Source: Flavobacterium magnum | GTDB lineage: Bacteria; Bacteroidota; Bacteroidia; Flavobacteriales; Flavobacteriaceae | NCBI RefSeq assembly: GCF_003055625.1 | Contig: NZ_CP028811.1 | Coordinates: 930,001 to 994,000, forward strand | Length of the DNA: 64,000 bases | Direction: 5' to 3' | In this document: in pieces, positions 9,401 to 16,910 of the stretch | Position numbering within the stretch: position 1 is the first letter of the stretch | How the letters are laid out: each line of letters begins with the position of its first letter | Made by a program: the position numbers and the translations under genes | Notes under the pieces: model-generated | Told to the model about the DNA's origin: nothing | Database searches by the model: none | What the model saw: only the letters and a program-made list of their open reading frames with translations

Positions 9401-9817
9401 GGAACGGCATCGCTTACCGTAATTTTCAATAATGCACTTCCTGCATCTTCAACCATTTCGGTTCAGTATAACAACGCCTGCAACGGCATTGGCGGTAAAA
9501 AGAAACTGACCCTTACTAAGGAGAGCTGTGCCCGTCCTGCAGCCGAGTCTGTTGCGACAACAACCTATTCAGAACTGTATCCCAACCCGGCATCGGATGT
9601 TTTTAACATTGACATCAGGACTGACAAGGCGTCTGAAACAACCGTTTCCGTATATGCGTTCAGCGGCAATCTGGTAAGCAGCGTGAAACACCAGTTGAAT
9701 GCGGGCGCGAACACAATTGCTACAGACATTTCAAGATTGCCTAAAGGCATTTACATCGTAAGGTTCACTGATCCTTCTTCAAGCGAGGCAGAGACCAGAA
9801 AGCTTATCAAAAAATAA
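6461..9817 (+). CDS. large secreted protein: N-terminal beta-helix-like region, PKD/Ig-like repeats, T9SS type A sorting domain
   Basis: A 1118-residue exported protein. A signal peptide (to about residue 20, LLHAQ) is followed by a region of about 400 residues opening TWTSGNTYLLSGLIYVKN and TLTIQPGTKILGD. This motif set is widespread in Bacteroidota proteins beside TonB receptors and looks like a right-handed beta helix. Residues about 465-1030 carry repeated PKD/Ig-like modules of roughly 85-90 residues, each with a Y-x-W-T-(V/L)-P-x-G signature (SYSWTLPAG, SYLWTVPAG, TYNWTVPAG, SYIWIVPPG). The last 80 residues (ELYPNPASDVFNIDI to the end IYIVRF...LIKK) are a T9SS type A sorting domain. So it is secreted or surface-attached. 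Its position after the TonB receptor suggests a joint role in binding a polymer or ligand, but no catalytic motif is seen. Confidence 0.86.
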   Translation: MRKIYLLGLLMMAGNLLHAQIQPTSYRGAFAPAPAAMWTDSWTNFDPQNTVYPAPTVTVNAAITTNTTWTSGNTYLLSGLIYVKNNATLTIQPGTKILGDNSGSALVVTKGAKINAVGTATNPIVFTSDKPVGARNKGDWGGIILLGKGSFNINGGTNNIEGITASADTQYGGGANPDDNDNSGMLKYVRIEFGGYVFAPNNEINGLTMGAVGRGTTIDYVQTSFINDDGFEWFGGAVNCKHLVSFRNLDDDFDTDNGYSGNVQFALSVRDPQIADVPAVSTSEGFESDNNSTGSAVSPYTSAIFSNLTMVGPTFRQTLPNGGTLAAGYKRALRIRRASQLKIYNSVFMDYLEGLHIDGIASENAAVAGQLRFNNNVLAGITTTSKVLQITAPGTITAGNNAAFNMTSWYAANGNTTVATNSGLLANAYDNGNAFTYTGLDYRPASGSILLSGASFADAPFNGKLEKSAPTVVSPVNYCRNDVASPLSATLVYGGTQLRWYASAGSTTPLAGTPTPMTNSSSVGTRNYYVAQVYPDGLEGPKAVVTVNVYGLPDMPATLTGTTAICNYIGSTDTLTYTTTAVAGAASYSWTLPAGATLVSTSPDGLTATVSFQNAAQGSGTVYIGVQAVSVNGCKSLARTLGLTKILPAAPASISGATSVGNYVGTTTTVTYTTTAVANAQSYLWTVPAGVQIISGQGSTSVVVNFLNASTAVGSLGVISVKSVAPCGPSPARNLSLFKALPARPANINASSSDVCVTAGPSSSITYSIAPIADVTTYNWTVPAGASIVGNSHGPSITVNYTAAFTANGVVSVSSVNNIGSSAARNLTVYRNLPENPSSINGRLKGICPGDTYSYSFPAIAAATSYTFTAPAGAVIKSLNFPSNTTNTLTTSENAFTVTYPVDFVSGTLSFRSANGCGMSVGPNNQDVAKAMPTPTVLNGPATVSCALIGQQVTYTTVGAPNVTSYIWIVPPGATIVSGQGTASLTVIFNNALPASSTISVQYNNACNGIGGKKKLTLTKESCARPAAESVATTTYSELYPNPASDVFNIDIRTDKASETTVSVYAFSGNLVSSVKHQLNAGANTIATDISRLPKGIYIVRFTDPSSSEAETRKLIKK

Positions 9818-9840
9818 AGGTTTTTTCAGTTGTTTTTTAG

Positions 9841-9867
9841 GGCCGCCCGAAAGGGTGGCCTTTTTTT
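9841..9867 (+). terminator. rho-independent terminator
   Basis: GGCCGCCC-GAAA-GGGTGGCC with one G-T pair, followed by seven T residues, 23 bases after the stop of the T9SS protein gene. Confidence 0.88.
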
Positions 9868-10040
9868 ATGGTGCGCAGCTTTGATCCCTTTTTTTTCATT
9901 TCAATCGGGATGGGTTCATTTTCCTGAAAACCCGGCGCTGTTTTGATTTATTTCAATATTTTTATATCCCTGAAACAGGTGCAGGTTCCGAATGCAGTCT
10001 GAAAGTGACCGTAACCAGCGCCTGACATAAACTATACGCC

Positions 10041-12320
10041 ATGGACACCATTACAGAAGCCGCTTCTTACACCCTGCAATTCATCAACCAGACCCAGCGC
10101 TCCGTTTTCCTTACCGGCAAGGCCGGCACCGGAAAAACCACACTATTGCGCGAAATCATCAAAACGACACATAAAAACACGGTGGTGGTGGCGCCTACGG
10201 GAATCGCCGCCCTGAATGCCGGAGGGGTTACGATCCACTCCATGTTCCAGCTGCCGTTTGCGGGATTTATCCCGGACCATTCAGGCAAACATTTGTCGGA
10301 TTCTGTCAAATTTGAAAACAAGAATACGCTGGGCCGGCATTTCCGGATGAATGGCCAAAAGAAAGCCGTAATCCAAAATATGGAACTGCTCATTATCGAT
10401 GAGGTCAGTATGCTGCGTGCCGATGTGCTCGATGCAATCGATTTTATGATGCAGAGCGTGCGCCGCAATAAAAAACCGTTCGGCGGCGTACAGGTGCTGT
10501 TTATCGGCGACCTGCTGCAGTTGCCGCCCGTAATCAAAGATGAGGAATGGCGCACGCTGAGGCAGTATTACAAAGGGAAATTCTTTTTCCATTCGCAGGT
10601 AGTGCAGCAGCACCCACCGGTATACATCGAATTATCGAAAATATTCAGGCAGACTGACGACCGCTTCATCTCAATACTCAACAACCTGCGCCACAACACG
10701 ATCTCAGCCGCAGATGTGTCTGCGTTGAATGCTTATGTGAAGCCGGATTTCGACGTTCGGGAACACAAGGGCTATATTGTCCTGACAACCCACAATGCGA
10801 AAGCCGACGAGATAAACGCGGCGGCATTAGGTGATCTTCCGGGCCAGCTGCATTCGTATTCGCCTGAAATTACAGGTGAGTTCCCGGATAAAATTTTTCC
10901 TGTCGATGCCAATCTGCAACTTAAAACCGGTGCGCAGGTCATGTTTGTGAAAAACGATCTTTCACCCGAAAAAAATTATTTCAATGGCAAGATGGGTGTA
11001 ATCAAATCACTTTCGGAAGCGGAAATCCTCGTGCATTTCCCTGAGGAGAATAAGACCATCGAGGTGGAGCGCTACGAATGGGAAAACATCAAATACACCG
11101 TAAACCCCGATACCAAAGAGATACAGGAAGACATTCTGGGCACTTTCGTGCATTATCCGATCAAACTTGCCTGGGCGATCACCGTCCATAAAAGCCAGGG
11201 ACTGACGTTTGACAAAGCAGCGCTCGACGTATCGCAGGTTTTTCTCCCGGGACAGGCTTACGTGGCTTTGTCGCGCCTTCGTTCGTTAGAAGGGCTTATT
11301 TTGCTTTCGCCGCTGCAGATGAACGGACTTTCGAATGACCGCGATGTCATGGATTACGCTCAAAGCAAAGCTGACGGCGACGTCCTGGAAAGCCTGCTGG
11401 AATCGGAAACTAAAAAATTCCTGCACCAGTACCTCACGGGCAGCTTTCATTGGGACGATATTGCACAGGAATGGCGTAACCACGAGTACAGCTACCGCAC
11501 AGACGCAGAGAAATCGCCTAAAACCGGGCACGCGCTCTGGGCTGCCGAGAGGACCAGGACAATATGGAGCCTGCTCGAGCCCGCCGGGAAATTCAAATCC
11601 CAGCTCGACAAGCTATTTTACGGGCCTGATACCGATCTGGCGTTTATCAGTGACAGGATCCATGCCGCTATCGATTATTTTTTAGGACCGATGGAACAGA
11701 TCCATTATGACCTGCTTTGGAAACTGGAGGAAATCGGCCGCATGAAAAAAGCGAAGGCGTTTTATGAAGAATTGGCGCAGCTTGAAGACCTGCAGCTGCA
11801 GGCGATCCAGCGGCTTATGAAGGCGCGGCTGCTGATACAAACAGTGCTCTCCGGAAAACCGATTTCCAGGGAAACCATGCAGTCCGTCGAAATCAGCGGC
11901 TACAGAAGCAGGAAGGCTGATCTCGTCCGACGCGAATTCAAGGCTTTAAATGTGACTATGATCGATGACGAACAGGACTACGGTCGCTACGCACCCAAAA
12001 AGAAAGCGCAGAAAGCACCCAAAAAAAACACGGTGAACGAAACGTACGAACTGTGGCTTCAAAAACACTCGGTGAAGGAAATCGCCGGCATACGCAAGCT
12101 GACGGTACAAACGATCAATACGCACCTGGGTAAACTCATCGAAGCGCATACGATCAGCATCACCGATGTGTTGCCTGAAGACAAAATCCGAGCCCTTGCC
12201 GACGCCTTCAGGGATTACCATGAAGAGACGCTGCATGGGCTCAGGGAAATTCATGGCGATCGGTTTACCTGGGATGAACTGAGATTATTCAGGGCCGCGC
12301 TGAATGCGGAGACGGCTTAA
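10041..12320 (+). CDS. Pif1-like ATP-dependent DNA helicase with C-terminal helix-turn-helix
   Basis: A 759-residue superfamily 1 helicase. The Walker A motif is VFLTGKAGTGKTTLL (about residues 22-36) and Walker B is LLIIDEVSML. Then come FIGDLLQLPPV, a conserved SKIFRQTDDRFI segment and the late helicase motifs around ITVHKSQGLTFDKAALDVS and YVALSRLRSLEGL, all as in Pif1/RecD-type helicases acting 5' to 3'. Residues about 450-690 are a helical extension, a Lys-rich linker (PKKKAQKAPKKN) follows, and then a helix-turn-helix region (GIRKLTVQTINTHLGKLIE), a domain layout usual for Bacteroidota Pif1-like proteins. A role in G-quadruplex unwinding or repair is inferred from the family. The stop overlaps that of the converging doxX-like gene (TTAA). 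Confidence 0.9.
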   Translation: MDTITEAASYTLQFINQTQRSVFLTGKAGTGKTTLLREIIKTTHKNTVVVAPTGIAALNAGGVTIHSMFQLPFAGFIPDHSGKHLSDSVKFENKNTLGRHFRMNGQKKAVIQNMELLIIDEVSMLRADVLDAIDFMMQSVRRNKKPFGGVQVLFIGDLLQLPPVIKDEEWRTLRQYYKGKFFFHSQVVQQHPPVYIELSKIFRQTDDRFISILNNLRHNTISAADVSALNAYVKPDFDVREHKGYIVLTTHNAKADEINAAALGDLPGQLHSYSPEITGEFPDKIFPVDANLQLKTGAQVMFVKNDLSPEKNYFNGKMGVIKSLSEAEILVHFPEENKTIEVERYEWENIKYTVNPDTKEIQEDILGTFVHYPIKLAWAITVHKSQGLTFDKAALDVSQVFLPGQAYVALSRLRSLEGLILLSPLQMNGLSNDRDVMDYAQSKADGDVLESLLESETKKFLHQYLTGSFHWDDIAQEWRNHEYSYRTDAEKSPKTGHALWAAERTRTIWSLLEPAGKFKSQLDKLFYGPDTDLAFISDRIHAAIDYFLGPMEQIHYDLLWKLEEIGRMKKAKAFYEELAQLEDLQLQAIQRLMKARLLIQTVLSGKPISRETMQSVEISGYRSRKADLVRREFKALNVTMIDDEQDYGRYAPKKKAQKAPKKNTVNETYELWLQKHSVKEIAGIRKLTVQTINTHLGKLIEAHTISITDVLPEDKIRALADAFRDYHEETLHGLREIHGDRFTWDELRLFRAALNAETA

Positions 12321-12700
12321 CTGAGCCAGTACACCGCCATGACTGCAGGAATGAAATAGATCACGATAGTGCGCGCGCCATCATAATCCTTCGCCATACG
12401 CTGACCCAAAAGCAGGAACAACAGCGTCACGCAGCTGAAGATGGCGCCATACAGCCCGAACGTACGGACATTGTTTACCAAAATCTGGATACAGCCCGAA
12501 ATGCATAGAATGCCAGAGATTACCTCTAAAACCAGGATCAGGAACAGCGCGGCAGGCACAGTGTTTTTGATGGGCGTTTTTTCAAAATGTTGCCTGAGCC
12601 AGGTCACATTGTCGTTCCAGTACATGGTTTTCTCATACCCGGATTGTACGAAAGTGATCGCGAGCAATATCAGCAGCAATACAGACCCGATGTTATTCAT
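12317..12700 (-). CDS. DoxX-family inner membrane protein
   Basis: A 127-residue membrane protein with four predicted transmembrane segments: SVLLLILLAITFVQSGYEK, an Ala/Ile/Leu segment near residue 50 leading into CISGC, an Ala/Phe/Leu segment (AIFSCVTLLFLLLG) and VIYFIPAVMAVYW. The first segment with FxxSGxxK is typical of DoxX/MauE-like proteins. Their exact function is unclear in most bacteria. It starts three bases after holB ends on the same strand, so the two are probably one transcript. Its stop codon overlaps the helicase stop on the opposite strand, and no terminator fits between them. Confidence 0.8.
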   Translation of the reverse strand: MNNIGSVLLLILLAITFVQSGYEKTMYWNDNVTWLRQHFEKTPIKNTVPAALFLILVLEVISGILCISGCIQILVNNVRTFGLYGAIFSCVTLLFLLLGQRMAKDYDGARTIVIYFIPAVMAVYWLS

Positions 12701-12703
12701 AAC

Positions 12704-13852
12704 TTATTTTTTATGGATGAGCCTTGTGAGTTTTATTGACAAATCGGTCAGGATGATTTTCGCATTGCCATTGCGCTCGATGTGGTACATGGCATCGGAC
12801 AGCTCGGTGAAAATCTCGTTGATGTTCTTTCCGTTAACAAAGGGCGCAAAATTCTCGAGCTTGAACTTTTCGATTTTCGGTTCCATGTACACGAGGCTTG
12901 TCGCCTGGTAATTCAGCAGCAATGCCTGCCGGAACATGTCGGTGCAGAATAAAAGGAATTTTTTCTGGGTTTCGCGGCCCAGACCCGCCACCAGCTCGCT
13001 CCAGCTGATCAGGTCCTGGATTGCGGCCGCATTGCCTTTTGCGCGAAAAGCGGCCCGGACCCAATCGACAAACCATTTTTCGAAATACACCTCTTCACCG
13101 TCGTCACTTAGCAACTGAAGCGCCTTATTGTAGTTGCCCTGCGCTTGGTGCGCGATTTTTGCGGCCAGCCGTGGCTCGACATGGTGGCGCGAGACCAAGG
13201 CCTGCGCAATCACGTTTTCACTCAGCCCATTGAAATGCAGTACCTGGCAGCGCGAACGGATCGTTTGTATGATGTCTTCCTCGTTTTCGGAAATCAGGAT
13301 GAAAAGGGTTTTGTCAGTAGGTTCCTCGAGCAATTTCAGTAATTTGTTCGACGCGGGAACATTCATTTTATCGGCCATCCAGATGATCATGACCTTATAG
13401 CCGCCCTCGTAAGATTTCAGCGATAGCGATTTGAGGATTTCCTGGGCATCGTCCACGCGGATTTCACCCTGTTTATTCTGTACGCCCAACACCCTGTACC
13501 AGTCGAACAGGCTGCCATAGGGATTGGCCGCAAGGAATTCGCGCCACTCGGTTAGGAAATCGACACTTTTGGGTTTCGATTTTATACTGTCCGTAGTGAC
13601 TGTAGGGTAAACGAAGTGCAGGTCGGGATGCGAAAAATGTTCAAATTTGAGGTTGCAGGATTCGTTACCTCCGGTATTTTCGCCTGAAATATTGTGGCAT
13701 AGGATGTATTGGGCGTAGGCGATTGCCATCGGCAATGTACCGCTGCCTTCCGGGCCGATAAAAAGCTGCGCGTGCGGGATGCGTCCTGAGCCGGCGCTTT
13801 TGGTCAAATGGCTTTTGATGTAATCCTGTGCCAGGATGTGTGAAAACTGCAT
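12704..13852 (-). CDS. holB: DNA polymerase III subunit delta'
   Basis: A 382-residue clamp-loader subunit. The delta' signature is clear: FSHILAQDYIKSHL and RIPHAQLFIGPEGSGTLPMA near the N-terminus, EIRVDDAQEILKSLSLKSYEGG, KLLKLLEEPTDKTLFILIS and TIRSRCQVLHF. The P-loop position reads GPEGSGT, lacking the GKT of an active ATPase, as is usual for delta'. It works in the clamp loader with DnaX and HolA, which are not in the window. A strong -7 promoter element ends five bases before the ATG, so the transcript may be leaderless. The doxX-like gene follows immediately. Confidence 0.93.
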   Translation of the reverse strand: MQFSHILAQDYIKSHLTKSAGSGRIPHAQLFIGPEGSGTLPMAIAYAQYILCHNISGENTGGNESCNLKFEHFSHPDLHFVYPTVTTDSIKSKPKSVDFLTEWREFLAANPYGSLFDWYRVLGVQNKQGEIRVDDAQEILKSLSLKSYEGGYKVMIIWMADKMNVPASNKLLKLLEEPTDKTLFILISENEEDIIQTIRSRCQVLHFNGLSENVIAQALVSRHHVEPRLAAKIAHQAQGNYNKALQLLSDDGEEVYFEKWFVDWVRAAFRAKGNAAAIQDLISWSELVAGLGRETQKKFLLFCTDMFRQALLLNYQATSLVYMEPKIEKFKLENFAPFVNGKNINEIFTELSDAMYHIERNGNAKIILTDLSIKLTRLIHKK

Positions 13853-13857
13853 GAAGG

Positions 13858-13865
13858 CAAATATA
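13858..13865 (-). promoter_or_regulatory. -7 promoter element of holB
   Basis: TATATTTG on the minus strand is a perfect TAnnTTTG match. Its 3' end is only five bases upstream of the holB ATG, which places transcription start at or next to the start codon. Confidence 0.55.
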
Positions 13866-13974
13866 GGAAAAGTTCGTAAGTCCGCCGCCCGTACCTATCG
13901 CGTATTGCATCACCATATCCAGGATTTTCGGGGGCACTTCCGTACGGAATGACTACAGAGCTTTCACGTTTACC

Positions 13975-13982
13975 TATATTTG
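13975..13982 (+). promoter_or_regulatory. -7 promoter element of the LytS-like kinase gene
   Basis: TATATTTG is a perfect TAnnTTTG match about 117 bases before the preferred start at 14099. It lies inside the longer reading frame that opens at 13949, which argues against that earlier start. Confidence 0.55.
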
Positions 13983-14098
13983 GCAATAAATTCATGTTGC
14001 AGCAAAAAAAGCATTCATCTACAAAAATCTCCCATTCACCGCAAAACCTTGATAAAGCGGGGGTGCCTCGTTATTTTTACGCTTACATCAACAAGAGC

Positions 14099-15106
14099 AT
14101 GAAAAACAGTATTGCGGTTTATGCGTTGCACATCTGTATCTGTACAGCATTTATCCTTTTGCCTTACATGTTCAGTTCAGCCGGGACTTTCCTGAGGTTC
14201 CCGGACTTCAATAATGAGCACGACCGCACCTACTTCGGGATGTATTTTGCATTGCTGCTGTTCTTCTATTTCAATTATTTTGTACTGATTCCCAAGTTGT
14301 ATTTCCACGAAAAACGGTTTTTATACGTGGTGGTCATCGTGCTGACGCTGCTTTTTTTTCTCTGGGTCTCCAATTTCATCGACCGTCCGGCTGCCGATGC
14401 TGTGGCCGGCGGGCATCTTCATGCTGCGCCGCCGTTTGGCAAACCCGCACAGGATGAGCATACCATCCTGGTGTACATTATTGGAGTACTGAGCAGCCTG
14501 TTCTTTTCGATAAACAAGCGTTTGCAGGCCACCGAACGGGAGAAGATCGCTGCGGAACTTTCCTTGCTCAAGGCACAGATCAATCCGCATTTTCTCTTCA
14601 ACACCCTGAACAGCATTTATTCTCTGTCGATCCGCAATGACGACCGCGCCTCTGATTGTATCGTGCAGCTCGCCGAACTGATGCGTTACATCATGAACAA
14701 TGCCAATGACAATATGATCGACCTCAATAAGGAAATAGACTACATCAGCAACTACATTTCTTTACAGAAATCGAGGCTCGAAGAGACCGCGAAGATCAAT
14801 TACATGGCGACAGGGAACATGATCGGGAAAAAAATCACGCCGCTGATCCTGATTTCCTTCATCGAAAATGCATTTAAACATGGTGTGAATCCGGAAGAAA
14901 ATTCCGAAATTGACATCCTGATTGATGTGACGGGACAGGAACTCAGGCTTTTGGTGTACAATAGGAAAGTCCATTCAGTACAGACAGAAAGCGGCATGGG
15001 TATGCGCAATACCATTGAAAGGCTCGAACACCTGTACCCTGACCATACGCTCGAAATCGCTGATCTTGACGAAAGTTATTCGGTAAAACTCACCATGGAA
15101 TTATGA
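14099..15106 (+). CDS. LytS/YehU-type membrane sensor histidine kinase
   Basis: A 335-residue inner membrane kinase with the start at 14099 (MKNSIAVYALHICIC). Four hydrophobic segments fill the first 130 residues or so. The His_kinase domain follows: the phospho-acceptor is His164 in INPHFLFNTLNSIYSL, and the ATP lid is PLILISFIENAFKHGV with the GMGMRNTIERLEHLYP motif near the end. An in-frame ATG at 13949 would add 50 unlike residues and overlap the promoter, so I reject it. No extracellular sensor domain is visible; the signal is unknown. The gene overlaps the LytTR regulator by four bases (ATGA), so the two form a two-component pair. Confidence 0.9.
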   Translation: MKNSIAVYALHICICTAFILLPYMFSSAGTFLRFPDFNNEHDRTYFGMYFALLLFFYFNYFVLIPKLYFHEKRFLYVVVIVLTLLFFLWVSNFIDRPAADAVAGGHLHAAPPFGKPAQDEHTILVYIIGVLSSLFFSINKRLQATEREKIAAELSLLKAQINPHFLFNTLNSIYSLSIRNDDRASDCIVQLAELMRYIMNNANDNMIDLNKEIDYISNYISLQKSRLEETAKINYMATGNMIGKKITPLILISFIENAFKHGVNPEENSEIDILIDVTGQELRLLVYNRKVHSVQTESGMGMRNTIERLEHLYPDHTLEIADLDESYSVKLTMEL

Positions 15107-15804
15107 CAATAAAAGCAATTGCCCTTGACGACGAACCGCCTGCGCTGGCGATACTCGAAAATTTCTGCCGCAAGGTCGAGTATGTCGATTTGCAGAAAAC
15201 CTTTACCAAAGCCGAAGAGGCATTGAAATACTTAAAAAAATATCCGGTCGACCTATTGTTCCTCGACATCAATATGCCGTCGATTTCAGGTATAGATTTT
15301 CATAAGAAGATCCCGCATAAGACGATGGTGATCTTTACGACCGCCTATTCTGAATTTGCCGTCGAGGGTTTCAACCTCAGTGCGATGGATTATCTTTTAA
15401 AACCGATTTCCCAGCCGCGGTTCCTGCAGTCTATGGAACGCGTCAAAGCACAGATGGAACTCGAAAACCAAAACCAGAAAATCGAAGAGCAATTCCTTTT
15501 CGTCCGCGCCGATTACAGCCTGATGAAAATCCCGCTCAAAGACATCCTGTTCGTTGAGGGGCTTGACGATTACCTCAAGATCCACATTGACAACCAGAAA
15601 ACCGTAGTGGCCCGCATGACGATGAAGTCGATTACTGAAAAACTTCCGGCATCAGAGTTTGCACGCGTTCACCGCTCTTTTATCGTACCAATGTCGAAAA
15701 TTGAAAAGATCCGCAACAAGGTGATTTTCATCCGCGATGAGGAGATTCCGATTAGTGCCAGCTATGAGAAGGAATTCCTTGCCAGGATCCAAAAGGACGA
15801 CTAA
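15103..15804 (+). CDS. LytTR-family response regulator
   Basis: A 233-residue DNA-binding regulator. The receiver domain (residues 1-120) has the acidic pair DDEPPAL and the phospho-acceptor Asp55 in LLFLDINMPSISG; the conserved Thr and Lys are in IFTTAYSEFA and YLLKPIS. The C-terminal LytTR domain starts near FLFVRADYSLMKIPL and includes DILFVEGLDDYLKIH and FARVHRSFIVPMSKIE. It is read together with the upstream kinase through an ATGA overlap. LytTR regulators of this type bind paired direct repeats; I did not find a convincing target pair here. A terminator follows 17 bases later. Confidence 0.92.
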   Translation: MTIKAIALDDEPPALAILENFCRKVEYVDLQKTFTKAEEALKYLKKYPVDLLFLDINMPSISGIDFHKKIPHKTMVIFTTAYSEFAVEGFNLSAMDYLLKPISQPRFLQSMERVKAQMELENQNQKIEEQFLFVRADYSLMKIPLKDILFVEGLDDYLKIHIDNQKTVVARMTMKSITEKLPASEFARVHRSFIVPMSKIEKIRNKVIFIRDEEIPISASYEKEFLARIQKDD

Positions 15805-15820
15805 GACCGATTGCGTCATA

Positions 15821-15850
15821 AAAAAAATGCCTCCGTAAAGAGGCTTTTTT
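15821..15850 (+). terminator. rho-independent terminator, possibly bidirectional
   Basis: GCCTC-CGTAAA-GAGGC with six T residues on the plus strand and seven A residues on the other side. It ends the lytTR transcript and could also stop transcripts from the converging pirin-like gene. Confidence 0.8.
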
Positions 15851-15962
15851 ATTTGGGGTAAAGGGCAAAAAATTGAACATGCCGGCCACTGCCGTTTTCC
15901 AGGCGGTTAGGGGTGTTTCAACTTCTTAAGCATTTTGAGGCAAAAAAGGCTTATCGCAATAA

Positions 15963-16697
15963 TCATGGTTCGTGTTTAAAAAGCGGCACTTCAATGAATA
16001 AGATAATGGCATTGTCAGACAGCGCCCTGAACGATACCCTGCTGGGCTGCCAGACTGAAACGGCATCGCGCTCGTCAAGCACCCTTCCGTCGAGCTCGAA
16101 CGTGCCGCTGACTACAAATGCAAAAAGTCCGTCGCGGTTGTCAGCCATCGTGAAAACATCACCCCGTCGCCGATCAAATACGCCCATCCTGCAGCTGGCA
16201 AACGAAGATTCGTACAAAGGCATGAGCAGGTTACGGATCGAAAAATCAAATTTGTGCTGGAACGAGAACGGCGCAGCGTCTCCCCGCTCATTAGAAATCC
16301 AGATCTGCAGGTAATTGATCGTTTTCGTTTCGTAAGGGTTTACAAGGTCAAAAGCCATGTCTTTCTGAGCTGAAAAAACGCGGATTTCGTCGGTATTGAT
16401 CATGTCCTGGTTGCCCAAAGTGTCCATGTAATCGATGGAACCGGCGAGCGGAAGCAGCAGTACATCGCTGTTTTCATGAATTGACATCGTCACGGATTCG
16501 CCGGCACCCAAAGTCTCTTCGTTGAAAACCTTCAGCGCGCCAAATGGCTTTCGGGATTCATCATAGGCAGATCCGAAATTAAAAACCGAAAGGCATTGGA
16601 AGATATCAGTTTCCAATCGGGCACGGGAATCCGATTTATGGATTACCGCAGAATGCTTCGGTTTGCTTTTGCTTCGGTTTTTGAAAAGTGTAAACAT
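15963..16697 (-). CDS. pirin-like bicupin protein
   Basis: A 244-residue protein with the general layout of pirin/YhhW. The N-terminal cupin includes FNFGSAYDES, FGALKVFNEETL and SVTMSIHENSDVLLLPLAGSIDYMD; the second half has NYLQIWISNERGDAAP and a C-terminal cupin (FAFVVSGTFELDGRVLDERDAV). Pirins normally bind a metal through a His-x-His cluster and are tied to quercetin dioxygenase activity or redox sensing. Here the usual HPHRGFE stretch reads MSIHENSDV, so metal binding and enzyme activity are doubtful. It stands alone on the minus strand, facing the lytTR gene. Confidence 0.75.
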   Translation of the reverse strand: MFTLFKNRSKSKPKHSAVIHKSDSRARLETDIFQCLSVFNFGSAYDESRKPFGALKVFNEETLGAGESVTMSIHENSDVLLLPLAGSIDYMDTLGNQDMINTDEIRVFSAQKDMAFDLVNPYETKTINYLQIWISNERGDAAPFSFQHKFDFSIRNLLMPLYESSFASCRMGVFDRRRGDVFTMADNRDGLFAFVVSGTFELDGRVLDERDAVSVWQPSRVSFRALSDNAIILFIEVPLFKHEP

Positions 16698-16864
16698 AAA
16701 GTGTATTTGAGGCAGGAACAGGCCCTTGCAACCTCAATTCCGGCCGCTAAAATAGGGGCCACTTCGCGAACAGCAAATTTTTTGCGGCTAACAAAATGTA
16801 TTACGCGGTGAAAACCAATCCGTTATGTGATTTTATTTCGGAAAAGCAGGGCAATTCTGAATAA

Positions 16865-16896
16865 TTGAGGCGGTTAACCGAAAAAGATTATTTTTG
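16865..16896 (+). promoter_or_regulatory. promoter of the alpha/beta hydrolase gene
   Basis: TTG at 16865, 21 bases, then TATTTTTG at 16889-16896, matching the Bacteroidota TTG/TAnnTTTG pattern. The -7 element ends 14 bases before the TTG start codon, so the leader is very short. Confidence 0.6.
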
Positions 16897-16910
16897 TATA
16901 AAGCGCACCC

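Noticed and set aside
13949..14098. Longer start of the LytS-like kinase at 13949
   Set aside because: A perfect -7 element lies inside the extra segment and the extra residues are not hydrophobic or family-like.
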